Assembly (NCBI GenBank): GCA_047638695.1
Contig: JBLINY010000009.1
Span: 1 to 64,000, forward strand
From: JAHECQ01 sp047638695
GTDB lineage: Bacteria > Actinomycetota > Acidimicrobiia > Acidimicrobiales > SZUA-35
Length of the DNA stretch: 64,000 nt
Reading direction: 5' to 3'
The notes under the pieces are model-generated. The model saw only the letters and a program-made list of their open reading frames with translations. It had not been told where the DNA came from and did not search any database. Both the position numbers and the translations under genes were made by a program. Position 1 is the stretch's first letter. Every line of letters begins with the position of its first letter. Of the stretch, positions 18,157-27,229 are shown one piece after another.

Positions 18157-18930
18157 ATGGATTCTCTGAAGGCAGCTCGCAGTATGAGAGGCTCGATTGG
18201 CATGCTGGGCATGCACTGGCTTATGGCCCCGTCGACCAGCACCAAAGCCGTCGAAGCCGGCATGCCCGCGGGCATTCCCGGCTATGCCGTCGGGCGGCTG
18301 GGCGTGCTGGGCGATTGCCCCGTCGACAACGTCGTGGGGGCCGCCTTTTTCTGGGACGCCGACTACATGCGGGCCCAGGTTCTCGAGGGTCGGTCGAAGA
18401 TGAGCCCCAGCGAGGGGGCGGCCATCTTCACCCGGATCTGTCAAGAGTGGGGTGCCGACCACCTTGACGGTTTCGAGGGTGTCGAGCGGCTTGGCGAACT
18501 GGCCGAGCGAGTCGTCAACGAGGCCAGCCCAATTGGCGCACCCACGTTCGTGGGTTGGCGCGAGATGCCACTGCCGGCGGTCGGACCAGCTCGCACCTTC
18601 CAACTGTGCCAGACGATGCGTGAACTGGGTTTTGCTCGTCATTGTGCCGCTACCCATGCGGCCGGGATGAGCCCGGTGCAGGCGATCATGAGCGGCCCAA
18701 CCGGTGCCTGGAACGCCAAGTTCTTTGGGTGGCCCGAGCCCTTCCCTGAGGGCGAGCCTATGAAGGATGCCCGAGACGAAATTGAATCGAACAGTAATCG
18801 TCTCCACGCGGCTGACTTTGCTGCCCTTGACGACAACGAGCGCGACGAACTGGTGGCGTTGGCCAAAGCTGCCCGCGACTATGCCGGCAGCAAGATGACA
18901 CCAGACTCCGCCGCCGCCCTCCCCACCTAA
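18157..18930 (+). CDS. SCO6745-family protein
   Basis: All-helical actinobacterial protein of 257 residues. The resemblance to SCO6745-type proteins lies in the FQLCQTMRELGFARHCAATHAAGMSPVQA block near residues 148-176, which matches the family pattern LRExRxxxHvaaLxxaGLxxxEA. A first domain has VGAAFFWDADYMRAQV near residue 65. The family has a winged-helix-like fold by structure prediction, but no established function. ATG 18157 follows a TATCTT box; longer in-frame starts lack homology. The beta-propeller gene follows after 39 nt. Confidence 0.68.
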   Translation: MDSLKAARSMRGSIGMLGMHWLMAPSTSTKAVEAGMPAGIPGYAVGRLGVLGDCPVDNVVGAAFFWDADYMRAQVLEGRSKMSPSEGAAIFTRICQEWGADHLDGFEGVERLGELAERVVNEASPIGAPTFVGWREMPLPAVGPARTFQLCQTMRELGFARHCAATHAAGMSPVQAIMSGPTGAWNAKFFGWPEPFPEGEPMKDARDEIESNSNRLHAADFAALDDNERDELVALAKAARDYAGSKMTPDSAAALPT

Positions 18931-18969
18931 CGGGCCGTACGCGGCCCCGCAATCTGACAGAGTGGGCGC

Positions 18970-20019
18970 GTGCGCTACCTCCAGCTGATCGATTCTTCCG
19001 GCAACCTCCAACTCGTGGACATCGACACCGAGGTCCGTATGGCAATCGGCGAGCCCCTCGACCCGGAGGGTGACGCCAACGTCATTGCTGGCACCTGGTC
19101 CTTCGAGGGCCAATGGACGGCGTGGTCGATTGATTCTCCCGACATGGATGGCGCTCGCCAGATCCGGCTGCACGACGAGCACACGGATTCTGCTGCAGTG
19201 CTGGCCGAGGCGGTTACTGCGTTCTATATGTGTCCCAGCCCCGACGGAAGGTTCTTGAGTCACCTGTCGCCAGGCCCGCTCGGGCTCGAGCTGGCGGTCA
19301 CCGAGATTGTCTCGGGAGATACGCGGATCATCGAGCGGGGCCAACCGATGTTCTGGTCGTGGTCGCCTGACGCCACTCAGCTAGCGGTTCACGTTGGCTC
19401 GAGGGTGTTGATCGCCGGGATTGACGGCAGCCAGCCCCATCCGCTCAGCCTCGATGCCGATCCGTTCATCACCCCGTGCTGGTTACCGGGCGGATCGGTG
19501 GCGTATGCCGCTGCCGGCGGCATTGTCAGCAGCGGGCTCGATACCTCCGTCACGACGTTGATCGAGCGAACCTCAGGCCGGTTCAGTATCGATCCTGACG
19601 GTCGACGCTTGGCACACCTGACCGTTGTCGATAACCGCGCGGCTCTTGTCGTGCATGATCTGTTGACCGGCGAAACCTCGGAGATAACAAGTGAACCCGT
19701 CGGGGCCTTCTTCTGGTCGACCCAGGGGCAGCTGGCGGCCCTCGTCGCCGCAGCCGCCGACCATGTTCGTTGGCTCGTTGCCGACGGGGCCGAGGTGGTG
19801 GCCTTGCCCCCCTTTCGCCCCGGCGCCATGTGGAGCCAAACGGTGCTCTCGTTCTTCGAGCAATACGCCCAGAGCCACGCGTGCTGGTCGCCCGACGGCA
19901 AGCACCTGGTGGCACCCGCGGTTGATGAACAAGGTCACGCCGGAGCATGGGTTCACGAGGTCGCAAGACCCCACCAGGCTCAGTGGGTGCCCGACGGTGT
20001 CATGGTGTGGTGGGCCTGA
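18970..20019 (+). CDS. TolB/WD40-like beta-propeller protein
   Basis: A 349-residue protein built of repeating short beta blades with recurring SPDG/SPDA turns (CPSPDGRFLSHL, WSWSPDATQLAVHV, DPDGRRLAHLTVV, CWSPDGKHLVAP). There is no signal peptide or membrane segment, so a cytosolic propeller is likely, acting as a scaffold or lacking its partner domain. It resembles the N-terminal propeller of prolyl-oligopeptidase-like enzymes without the hydrolase domain. Start GTG 18970. The last codons WWA-stop fall in the first copy of a 17-bp tandem repeat. Confidence 0.7.
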   Translation: MRYLQLIDSSGNLQLVDIDTEVRMAIGEPLDPEGDANVIAGTWSFEGQWTAWSIDSPDMDGARQIRLHDEHTDSAAVLAEAVTAFYMCPSPDGRFLSHLSPGPLGLELAVTEIVSGDTRIIERGQPMFWSWSPDATQLAVHVGSRVLIAGIDGSQPHPLSLDADPFITPCWLPGGSVAYAAAGGIVSSGLDTSVTTLIERTSGRFSIDPDGRRLAHLTVVDNRAALVVHDLLTGETSEITSEPVGAFFWSTQGQLAALVAAAADHVRWLVADGAEVVALPPFRPGAMWSQTVLSFFEQYAQSHACWSPDGKHLVAPAVDEQGHAGAWVHEVARPHQAQWVPDGVMVWWA

Positions 20020-20088
20020 CTGTGTGGTGGGCCTGACTGTGTGGTGGGCCTGACTGTGTGGTGGGCCTGACTGTGTGGTGGGCCTGAC
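20004..20088. repeat. Five-copy 17-bp tandem repeat spanning a stop codon
   Basis: TGTGTGGTGGGCCTGAC is repeated head to tail at 20021, 20038, 20055 and 20072, identical in each. A first copy at 20004 has a single mismatch and contains the TGA stop (20017-20019) of the beta-propeller gene. There are no spacers and no dyad symmetry, so it is neither a CRISPR nor a terminator. Copy number may vary between strains. Confidence 0.92.
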
Positions 20089-20105
20089 CGGCAGAACGGC
20101 CCGAC

Positions 20106-20111
20106 TAGCGT
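20106..20111 (+). promoter_or_regulatory. -10 box TAGCGT before a 44-residue ORF
   Basis: TAGCGT ends 7 nt before ATG 20119. It is one of the few signs that this very short ORF is expressed on its own. Confidence 0.4.
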
Positions 20112-20118
20112 CTCCAAC

Positions 20119-20253
20119 ATGGCCGGTCATCACACGGAACCGATCGATCCGCTCGAACGCCTGGCGGTCGTCTTGCTCTGCGTCATTGGCTTTCTGGCGA
20201 TCTTGGCGTTGGGTTTCCTGGTGCTCGACCGCTCCGGCTTCATTCGGGCCTGA
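20119..20253 (+). CDS. Small single-pass membrane protein (44 residues)
   Basis: A short ORF with a hydrophilic start (MAGHHTEPIDPLERL), one continuous hydrophobic helix from about residue 15 to 36 (VVLLCVIGFLAILALGFLVL) and a basic end (DRSGFIRA). The arrangement predicts one membrane-spanning segment. No family is recognised. Support comes from the TAGCGT box 7 nt before the ATG and from a stop immediately abutting the convergent TPR gene. Being so short, it could still be chance coding. Confidence 0.5.
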   Translation: MAGHHTEPIDPLERLAVVLLCVIGFLAILALGFLVLDRSGFIRA

Positions 20254-21912
20254 TCAGCCGCCAGCCATGGCTGCCTGGCTGCAATAGCAGGAGGCGTTGA
20301 CCTCGACTTCGGAGCGGGCGAGGGCCAGATCGAGCTGTTGTTTGACGAGGCGGCATTCGGCTTCTTCGCCGCGCTGGCTGAGACACTGGTGTAGTCCATG
20401 GAGGCTCCACAAGTTGTTGGGGTGCTGGCTGGCCCGACTGAGCGTGGCATCCAGCCCAAGGTCAGAGCGGTAGACGGCTTCGGCCTCCTCATATCGTTCC
20501 TGCTCGAGCAGTAGCGCACCGAGGGCATGGCGAGTTGGTTGCATCCAACCCCAGGGCTCGTCGTAGAGCAGGTTGTCCTCGATCTCGACCGCCTTCCGCA
20601 GATGACCGAACGCGGTCTCGAAGTTGCCTCGCCGATACTCGAGCTCGCCGTTGAGCATGGCCTCAGCGACCTCAAGAACGTCCACCACCGTGTTGTTGTG
20701 CACCCTTCGCGTTTCGGGCACAGCAGCCTTGGCCTCGAGGAAGGCAGCCTTCTCGGCCTCGGCTTCGGGAACGTTCCCGAGAGCGGAGTGGGCGACGGCC
20801 TTGGCGTAGCGCATCAACGCGGTTGTGGCCGAGTAGAGCTCGGGGTCATCAGGGAGATCCTGGTCGATGATCTCCTGCCACCGTCCGAAGCGAACCAACA
20901 CGTGTTGCTTCATGCCAATGAACGCTTCGGCCGCATCGGCGAACGGCGGTGATTCGATACGGAGGAAGTCCTCGGGAATGGTATCGATGAGCTCCTGGGC
21001 AGCCTCCATAGCGGCGGTGTATCGGCCCATGAACATGGCCCCGTAGATGACGAAGTGGTGGTTGTGATTCCGATACAGGGTGTAGATGTTGTAGACCCCC
21101 TCACGTTCGACCCATCGCCGGTCGGCCTCAACCGCCTTCTGGTTATACACAACCACGTCGTTGTAGTTGCCGCACAACACGTCGAGGTGCGTGGGCATGT
21201 GAATGAGGTGGCCACTATCGGGCACCATCTGACGCAGCCGATCTCCGGCTCGCAGCGCCAGCTCGGGGAATGGCGACATCTCCATGAGGTGCACGTAGAG
21301 GTGGAGAAGGCCTGGGTGTTCCCACGTCGATGGCATGGTGGCGAACGCATGCTCGAGCACCTCGCGAGCCTCGACCGTGCCGGCCCCGTCGGCGACGCCG
21401 CCCGTCTTCAAGTTCCACATCTGCCAGGGAGTCTCGTTGAGAATGGCATCGACAAAAACAGCTGCGATGTCGCGATCCTCGGGGTGGGCCTGCTGCACGG
21501 TGCGCATGGCGTTGGTGAACGCCTTGTTCCACGGCATTTGATCTTCGATGGGATCGGCCTGCGGGTAGCGCGATTCGAGCGCTTCAATCAGCGCCACTTC
21601 ACCGGCAGTGCAACCATCGAGGTTGGCCAGCGCCAAGCTCATCGCACCATGGGCGCCACCAAGTAGCTTCGACTTGGTGAGCCGGTCCATCAGGTGCCAC
21701 GGCATGTTGTAGTTGGGCCCGAGGGCAATGGCTTTGCCCCAGTACGCCATGGCACAAGTCGCGTCGGCCTCGGTCGCGTTCTCGAAACAGCTGATTGCCT
21801 CAGCGTGATTGAACGCGTACAACCAATTTAGGCCGCGCTCGAACCACAGCTGAGTGTCGGGCGAGGTTGTCGTGATCGTGCGCGAGTAGTGGCCGAGATC
21901 GTAGTAATCCAC
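20254..21912 (-). CDS. TPR-repeat protein
   Basis: A 552-residue, mostly helical protein. Tetratricopeptide-like units are clear at the N-terminus (RGLNWLYAFNHAEAISCFENATEADATCAMAYWGKAIALGPNYN) and in the second half (ALGALLLEQERYEEAEAVYRSDLGLD). The middle has conserved histidine-rich segments (RNHNHHFVIYGAMFMGRY, SGHLIHMPTHLDV), typical of a bacterial family annotated only as TPR domain protein; these may bind metal. Start GTG 21912. It lies 9 nt behind the Baeyer-Villiger monooxygenase gene, so the two are likely co-transcribed. Confidence 0.8.
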   Translation of the reverse strand: MDYYDLGHYSRTITTTSPDTQLWFERGLNWLYAFNHAEAISCFENATEADATCAMAYWGKAIALGPNYNMPWHLMDRLTKSKLLGGAHGAMSLALANLDGCTAGEVALIEALESRYPQADPIEDQMPWNKAFTNAMRTVQQAHPEDRDIAAVFVDAILNETPWQMWNLKTGGVADGAGTVEAREVLEHAFATMPSTWEHPGLLHLYVHLMEMSPFPELALRAGDRLRQMVPDSGHLIHMPTHLDVLCGNYNDVVVYNQKAVEADRRWVEREGVYNIYTLYRNHNHHFVIYGAMFMGRYTAAMEAAQELIDTIPEDFLRIESPPFADAAEAFIGMKQHVLVRFGRWQEIIDQDLPDDPELYSATTALMRYAKAVAHSALGNVPEAEAEKAAFLEAKAAVPETRRVHNNTVVDVLEVAEAMLNGELEYRRGNFETAFGHLRKAVEIEDNLLYDEPWGWMQPTRHALGALLLEQERYEEAEAVYRSDLGLDATLSRASQHPNNLWSLHGLHQCLSQRGEEAECRLVKQQLDLALARSEVEVNASCYCSQAAMAGG

Positions 21913-21921
21913 CCCGTAGGT

Positions 21922-23556
21922 TTACACCTGCGCCGGCGCCTTTGCCGAGGTAAAGGCAAACCCTTCGTAGTCGTTGGCGACAACGTCGTCGCATCGTTCG
22001 CGGTAGGCGCCCACTCCGCCGCAGTACGGCATGAACACCCGAGGCTTGCCAGGTATGTTGGCCCCCAGATACCACGAGTTGGCGTGCATCAGAAGACTGG
22101 GCTTGGCCAACTCGTTCACGTGGTCGACCCAGGCGGTCTCGGCATCGGGTTCTGCCTCGATGAGTTCGAGGTCGTTCGATCGAAGGTGCATGACGATGTC
22201 GCTAATGAGCTCCACATGCTGCTCGATCGAAATGGGCATGTTGCTGAGGACCGAAGGTGACCCGGGGCCGGTGATCATGAACATGTTCGGGAAGCCAGCT
22301 GCGGTGAGCCCCAAGTAGGTGAGCGGGCCCGCAGCCCACTTGTCCTTCAGCTTCTCGTCGTTACGTCCACGAATGTCGATGCGATTGAACGAACCGGTCA
22401 TGGCATCGAAGCCGGTGGCGTAGACGATGATGTCGAACTCGTGGTGGGTCTCGCCCGCCTGGATACCGGTTTCGGTGATCTCGAGGATCGGATGTTTGTT
22501 GATATCGATGAGGTCGACGTTCGGTCGGTTGTAGGTGTCGAAGTAGTTGGTGTCGATCAGTACTCGCTTCGAACCGAACGGGTGATCGAGCGGCACCAGC
22601 TTCTCGGCCATCTCAGGATCTTTCACCGTCTCGCGGATCTTGTTCCTGATGAATTCGCCGGCGTACTCGGCCGACTCGAGCTTCGTCCGTAAGTCGGAGA
22701 ACGAGTTGAACATGAACTTGAAGCCGCCGGCTTCCCACCCCTTTTCGAAGATCCGCTGGCGCTCTTCCTCTTCGAAATCGAGCGCCGAGCGGTCGACGAC
22801 GTCGTAGGGGAAGCCGCCAATCGACTTTCGGGCCTTGTCGTAGATGGCGTCGTATTCCTTCTTGATCTCGTCGAGAACAGCCTTGTCAACGTTTCCATGT
22901 CGCGCAGGGATGGCGTACTGGGGTGTGCGTTGGAAGACGGTGAGGTGGTCGGCCTGGGCGGCGATGACCGGAATCGACTGCACGCCGCTGGAGCCGGTTC
23001 CAATAACGGCCACCCGCTTGCCGGCAAAGTCGACACCCTCATGGGGCCACGCTCCGGTGTGGTAGGACTCACCCCCGTAGGTGTCGCGGCCCTTGAAGTC
23101 AGGAATTTGGCCCGTCGACAGGCAACCGATACCGGTAATCAGATACCGGGCGCTGTAGCGCTCGCCGGCATCAGTCTCGACGTCCCATCGTTCGGTCGTC
23201 TCGTTGAAGTGAGCCTTCAGCACCTTGGTGTTGAACGAGATATTGCGTCGCAGGTCGAAGCGATCGGCAACGTGATTGAGGTAGCTGAGAATCTCCGGCT
23301 GCTCGGGGTACTTCCCGCTCCACTCCCATTCCTGCATCAATTTCTCGTCGAAGCCGAAGCAGTACATGTAGGACTCGGAGTCGCAGCGAGCTCCGGGGTA
23401 ACGGTTCCAATACCAGGTACCGCCGACGCCGGTCCCGGCCTCGATGACCTGCACATCGAGACCTTGCGTCTCGCGAAGGCGGTAGTTCATGAACAAGCCG
23501 GAGAACCCGGCCCCAATAACTACTGCGTCGAGCTCTCGTACCTTCAGCTCAGCCAT
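21922..23556 (-). CDS. Baeyer-Villiger flavin monooxygenase
   Basis: Class B FAD/NADPH monooxygenase of 544 residues that inserts oxygen next to a ketone. The FAD motif GAGFSG is at 15-20 and the NADPH motif GTGSSG at 186-191. Between them lies the type I BVMO fingerprint YGGESYHTGAWP at 160-171, matching FxGxxxHxxxWP with Tyr for Phe. GGTWYWNRYPGARCD at 45-59 is typical of cyclohexanone or phenylacetone monooxygenases. Substrates could be cyclic or aryl ketones from a neighbouring alcohol dehydrogenase step, and the esterase at 6455 could open the ester. A GGGAG site lies upstream of ATG 23556. Confidence 0.92.
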   Translation of the reverse strand: MAELKVRELDAVVIGAGFSGLFMNYRLRETQGLDVQVIEAGTGVGGTWYWNRYPGARCDSESYMYCFGFDEKLMQEWEWSGKYPEQPEILSYLNHVADRFDLRRNISFNTKVLKAHFNETTERWDVETDAGERYSARYLITGIGCLSTGQIPDFKGRDTYGGESYHTGAWPHEGVDFAGKRVAVIGTGSSGVQSIPVIAAQADHLTVFQRTPQYAIPARHGNVDKAVLDEIKKEYDAIYDKARKSIGGFPYDVVDRSALDFEEEERQRIFEKGWEAGGFKFMFNSFSDLRTKLESAEYAGEFIRNKIRETVKDPEMAEKLVPLDHPFGSKRVLIDTNYFDTYNRPNVDLIDINKHPILEITETGIQAGETHHEFDIIVYATGFDAMTGSFNRIDIRGRNDEKLKDKWAAGPLTYLGLTAAGFPNMFMITGPGSPSVLSNMPISIEQHVELISDIVMHLRSNDLELIEAEPDAETAWVDHVNELAKPSLLMHANSWYLGANIPGKPRVFMPYCGGVGAYRERCDDVVANDYEGFAFTSAKAPAQV

Positions 23557-23669
23557 CTAAAAGCTCCCTAGCCAGACCGTGTTTTGGACATCCCCCGATG
23601 GGCAAGGCCGGCAACTACGAAGAATACGGCATCCAAGCCGGTCAGAGCGACCTCCCGTGGCAAATCCAC

Positions 23670-24686
23670 TCAGAGGCGCGAACGCCAGGGGCTGCCTTCT
23701 TTGGGATACGGGTACTGCAGGTAGTACTCAGACTTCATTCGAACATGCTCGGCTGCTCGCTCGAAGGCGGCCACCACCGTTTCGGGCAACGGCCCGCCGG
23801 TGGCTGCCGCCATGATGGGCTCCAACTGCTCGATTCGGGATACCCCGACCAAGATTGCATCTCCCAGCGAGCCGTCGGCCGCTGAGTGATTTTGGGTCCA
23901 GCGCACGGCGGCTTCGAGCGTTGTCATGTTGGCCGCGTCGGCCGCTTGGGTTATCTCATCCAGCGCGGCGAACATCTCGTCGTGCTGCAAGTAGCGCTCC
24001 TCGTACTGCTTGACCCGGCGAGACTGAGCGAAGCGATCGACCCCTTTCACCGGGGCGACTCCCTTTTTGTACTTTCCGGTGAGGAATCCGCTGGCTAGGG
24101 AGCCGTGGGTGTAATAGCGAATGCCGTAGTTACGTAGCACGGGCACCAGCTCGTATTCGGCTGTGCGGTTGAGAGCGTTGTACACACCCTGGTAGACGGT
24201 GGGCATGACGTAGCCCTTGCGATGGCAATACTGCGCGATCTCGACCACCTGCCAGGCCGGGAAGTTGGATAGTCCGAACTCGTCAAGTTGGCCGGCGGCG
24301 TGGCACTGGTCGATCTCGGCCAGGGTGTCCTCGAGCGGATACTCGATAGACGGCATGTGCAGGTAGTAAATCGCGACGGAGTCTCGCTTGAGTGCAGTGA
24401 GCGTCTGCTCCATCTGGGCGACCGGTCCGCCCGGGAGGCTCGGATGGTACTTCGTGCCGATCCGCATGCCTTGGCCAGCCGGAACTCGACCAATGACGGC
24501 CTCACAATTGCCGTTCTGGTAGACCCGGGAGGTGTCGAGTTCCTCGCCTCCGAGCCGGGCAAACGCAGCCATGAGGTTGTCGCACGACTCGTCGCTCGAG
24601 AGCGGATGATCGCGAGTTGTCTCTTTGGGCTTACCAAACGCGACGGCACCCAGCACGACGGGCGCCGGAGTAGTTCGAGTGATCAT
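23670..24686 (-). CDS. Aldo/keto reductase, aflatoxin-aldehyde-reductase-like
   Basis: A 338-residue aldo/keto reductase: MITRTTPAPVVLGAVAFGKP, then LDTSRVYQNGNCEAVIGRVP, KYHPSL for the catalytic lysine strand, and YYLHMPSIEYPLEDTLAEID with the active-site histidine region. The C-terminal cofactor clamp is DAILVGVSRIEQLEPIM. The pattern matches the AKR7-like branch, which reduces dialdehydes and semialdehydes. It precedes the BVMO gene by 113 nt on the same strand. A TACCTT box 7 nt before ATG 24686 supports a leaderless start. Confidence 0.86.
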   Translation of the reverse strand: MITRTTPAPVVLGAVAFGKPKETTRDHPLSSDESCDNLMAAFARLGGEELDTSRVYQNGNCEAVIGRVPAGQGMRIGTKYHPSLPGGPVAQMEQTLTALKRDSVAIYYLHMPSIEYPLEDTLAEIDQCHAAGQLDEFGLSNFPAWQVVEIAQYCHRKGYVMPTVYQGVYNALNRTAEYELVPVLRNYGIRYYTHGSLASGFLTGKYKKGVAPVKGVDRFAQSRRVKQYEERYLQHDEMFAALDEITQAADAANMTTLEAAVRWTQNHSAADGSLGDAILVGVSRIEQLEPIMAAATGGPLPETVVAAFERAAEHVRMKSEYYLQYPYPKEGSPWRSRL

Positions 24687-24693
24687 GAAGATG

Positions 24694-24699
24694 AAGGTA
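24694..24699 (-). promoter_or_regulatory. -10 box TACCTT, leaderless aldo/keto reductase promoter
   Basis: TACCTT ends 7 nt before ATG 24686 on the minus strand. Confidence 0.45.
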
Positions 24700-24778
24700 G
24701 TTCACGGGAAGCGCGGCGGCCCTTGCCCGTATTTTGGTGATCTCGGCCGGTTGATCTGACGCTACGCAGACAGCGCCG

Positions 24779-24784
24779 TACCAT
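24779..24784 (+). promoter_or_regulatory. -10 box TACCAT, acyl-CoA-dehydrogenase-like gene
   Basis: TACCAT ends 7 nt before GTG 24792 and 10 nt before ATG 24795. The spacing favours the GTG as the first codon of a leaderless mRNA. Confidence 0.45.
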
Positions 24785-24791
24785 CCGCACT

Positions 24792-25970
24792 GTGATGCCA
24801 ATACTGACCAGCAAAGAATCCGAGTTGGTCGCCGCGGCCGAGGGTCTTCATCAAGAGCTGATCGAACGAGGCAATGAGATCGACGAGCTGAGACAGCTGC
24901 CGCAGGACATTGCCGAGCGGATGGCCGAGCTTGGATTCTACCGTCTTCTGGTGCCGGCCGAGCTGGGCGGCCTCGAAGCCAGTCCGGCTGCCTTCTGTCG
25001 TATCTCCGAGGTGCTGGCGCAAGCCAACGGCTCGACGGCGTGGTGCATGTTCATCGGAACCACATCGCAGTATTTGTTCGGAGCGCTCGAGTCGAGCCTG
25101 TTGGCCAAGATGTTGGAGAACCCCAACGTGATCACGAGTGGTGTGTTCGCCGACAGCGGAACTGCGTTAGCTGCGGTGCGTGATGGCGAACCGGGGTATG
25201 TGATCAACGGCCATTGGTCGTGGGGTTCCGGTTGTCACAATGCCGCCTGGATCTCGGGAGGAGTGCATGAGGTCGACGCTGATGGCGAGCCGGTCAATCG
25301 TGCTGATCCGGTCACGCGGGTCTTCTTTCAGCCCGACGAGATCGAGATAATGGACAACTGGCACGTGTCAGGTCTTCGGGGTAGTGGCTCGAGCGACTAC
25401 GCGGCCGCCGAGGTTTGGGTGCCGGCCGAGCGCATGGCGACATCGGTTGACAACAAGGCCCATAGCGACCGGCCCATCTACCGTTTCCCTCGCTTTGGTG
25501 TGCTGGGCATTCCGATCGGCGCTATCGCCATGGGAATGGCGCGGGCCAGCATCGACGAGGTGATGCGAGTAGCGAGCGAGAAAACGCCTATGGGAAGCCG
25601 TCGCACCCTGGCCATGCGGCCGTCGTTGCATTCAGCGATCGCTGTTGCCGATACCGAGCTGTCGGCGGCCCGTGCCTGGTTTTACCAGACGGTCGAAGCC
25701 GCGTGGGCCCACGCCCAGGAGGCACCAGAGACACTCGATCATCGACGGGCCATTCGCACTGCCAATGTGCATGCGGTGAAAACAGCCGTGCGGGTGATCG
25801 ACACTATGTACACCTCTGTGGGTGGCACATCGGTGTATGAAACATCGTGCCTGCAGCGCCATTTCCGCGATGTGCACGTCGCTACCCAACACATGATGGT
25901 GTCGGACTCGGTAATGGAAGTGTCCGGCCGCATCATGCTGGGGCTCGACGACAAAGGATTTGGTATCTAG
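24792..25970 (+). CDS. Acyl-CoA-dehydrogenase-fold flavoprotein (HsaA/DszC-like)
   Basis: A 392-residue protein with the acyl-CoA dehydrogenase fold. Its pattern is that of the flavin-dependent monooxygenase branch (HsaA, HpaB-type group D, DszC): ERMAELGFYRLLVPAELGG early, NGHWSWGSGCHNAAWISGG in the beta-domain, GLRGSGSSDY, and a C-terminal ETSCLQRHFRDVHVATQHMM. The LQRxxRDVHxxxQH element is shared with the gene at 56468. The catalytic glutamate of true acyl-CoA dehydrogenases is not evident, so an FMNH2-dependent oxygenase is as likely as a dehydrogenase. A CoA-transferase gene follows 31 nt later. Confidence 0.82.
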   Translation: MMPILTSKESELVAAAEGLHQELIERGNEIDELRQLPQDIAERMAELGFYRLLVPAELGGLEASPAAFCRISEVLAQANGSTAWCMFIGTTSQYLFGALESSLLAKMLENPNVITSGVFADSGTALAAVRDGEPGYVINGHWSWGSGCHNAAWISGGVHEVDADGEPVNRADPVTRVFFQPDEIEIMDNWHVSGLRGSGSSDYAAAEVWVPAERMATSVDNKAHSDRPIYRFPRFGVLGIPIGAIAMGMARASIDEVMRVASEKTPMGSRRTLAMRPSLHSAIAVADTELSAARAWFYQTVEAAWAHAQEAPETLDHRRAIRTANVHAVKTAVRVIDTMYTSVGGTSVYETSCLQRHFRDVHVATQHMMVSDSVMEVSGRIMLGLDDKGFGI

Positions 25971-25989
25971 CGATCTCCCCAGGCGTTCG

Positions 25990-25995
25990 TATGCT
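25990..25995 (+). promoter_or_regulatory. -10 box TATGCT, CoA-transferase
   Basis: TATGCT ends 6 nt before ATG 26002, which suggests that this gene can be transcribed separately from the one before it. Confidence 0.4.
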
Positions 25996-26001
25996 CAGGG
26001 C

Positions 26002-27162
26002 ATGTCGCTTGCAGGTGTTTCGGTCGTCGAGTTTTGCGAGGTGGCCGCAGGGCCCTACTGCGCCATGCTTTTGGCTGACCAGGGGGCTGATGTGGTCAAG
26101 GTCGAGAAACCGGATGGCGATGCAATGCGATCCTGGCCTCCGCTCACCCCGACCAATGACGGCGCCGACGACGGCTACAGCGAAAACTTTGCGTCGGTAA
26201 ACCGAAGCAAGCGTTCGGTTGTGCTCGACATGAAGACCGAACCGGGATTGGCTGCGGCCAAAGCCCTCATCGCTCGGGCCGATGTGGTGATCGAGAATTA
26301 CCGACCTGGAGTGATGGCAAAGCTGGGTATCGACTACGAAGCCATGTCGGCGGTGAACCCGGGGGTGACCTACTGCTCAATTTCCGCCTTCGGTCAGGAA
26401 GGGCCGCGGGCGACCGAGGGTGGTTTCGACCTCACGATGCAGGCCATGGCCGGTGTCATGAGCGTCACTGGCGAACCCGGAGGAGCTCCGGTGAAGTGCG
26501 GCGTTCCCTTGTGCGACTTTGTGGCGGGACTGTATGGCGCGTTCGGAATCGCGTCGGCGTTACGGGAACGGGAGCAGACGGGCAAAGGCCAGCACATTGA
26601 TGTCTCGATGCTGGGGACGACCTTGGCCATCGGTGCCCTCCAGACCAGCGAATTCTTCGGCACCGGAGCCGACCCGCGTAAGCTCGGATCAGCTCACCCT
26701 CGCAACGCCCCCTACCAAGCCTTTCGCTCCGCCGATGGCCACTTTGGCATGGCTGCTGGCAACAACAGCCTTTGGGAGCGAGTTTGTGAGGTCGTTGCCC
26801 TGCCCGAACTGGTCGGAGACCAGCGCTACCTGACGCCGGCGCTGCGCGCTGGCAACCAAGATGGCCTCCGCGAAACCCTCGAGGCCGTGTTCACGACACA
26901 ATCCTCGTCCCACTGGCTGACGGCGTTCGCTGCAGTCGGCGTGCCGTCGAGCCCAATCAACTCGTACTCCGACGCGCTCGCCGACCCACAGGTTGAGCAC
27001 ATGGGTTGGGTACGCGACATGACCTTGCCGAACGGGGTGCAGACCGAAACGTTCGGTCCTGCCCTACGCGTCAACGGCCAGTCGCTACCGATTCAGTTCG
27101 GCCCACCGCTGCTGGGCCAACATACTGACGAGGTTCTGGCTGAACTAGGCCTCTCGCTCTAA
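26002..27162 (+). CDS. Family III CoA-transferase
   Basis: A 386-residue CaiB/BaiF protein: MSLAGVSVVEFCEVAAGPYC at the CoA loop, ADVVKVEKPDGD, NRSKRSVVLDMKT, VVIENYRPGVMAKLGI and FDLTMQAMAGVMSVTG. The catalytic Asp is in PLCDFVAGLYG. This is the complete standard single-module form. The ATG at 26002 is preferred over a longer frame because homology begins there and a TATGCT box precedes it. It likely activates the acid handled by the flavoprotein encoded just upstream. Confidence 0.92.
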   Translation: MSLAGVSVVEFCEVAAGPYCAMLLADQGADVVKVEKPDGDAMRSWPPLTPTNDGADDGYSENFASVNRSKRSVVLDMKTEPGLAAAKALIARADVVIENYRPGVMAKLGIDYEAMSAVNPGVTYCSISAFGQEGPRATEGGFDLTMQAMAGVMSVTGEPGGAPVKCGVPLCDFVAGLYGAFGIASALREREQTGKGQHIDVSMLGTTLAIGALQTSEFFGTGADPRKLGSAHPRNAPYQAFRSADGHFGMAAGNNSLWERVCEVVALPELVGDQRYLTPALRAGNQDGLRETLEAVFTTQSSSHWLTAFAAVGVPSSPINSYSDALADPQVEHMGWVRDMTLPNGVQTETFGPALRVNGQSLPIQFGPPLLGQHTDEVLAELGLSL

Positions 27163-27176
27163 CCCGGTGACCTGCG

Positions 27177-27224
27177 GAATCTCAGCCTCTTGGAATATCA
27201 GCCGTGTCGAATATCAGACTCGTG
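27177..27224. repeat. 16-bp degenerate tandem repeat between convergent genes
   Basis: The element GAATCTCAG/GAATATCAG recurs at 27177, 27193 and 27209, exactly 16 bp apart, with a fourth degenerate GAACTCTCAG at 27224. It fills the gap between the CoA-transferase stop and the dehydratase stop. Confidence 0.6.
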
Positions 27225-27229
27225 AACTC

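Noticed and set aside
18031..19344. Minus-strand frame of 437 codons across the SCO6745-like and propeller genes
   Set aside because: It crosses the boundary of two real genes and shows no domain or start signal.
20004..20088. Direct repeats considered as a small CRISPR array
   Set aside because: Copies are contiguous, 17 bp, without spacers, and no cas gene is present.
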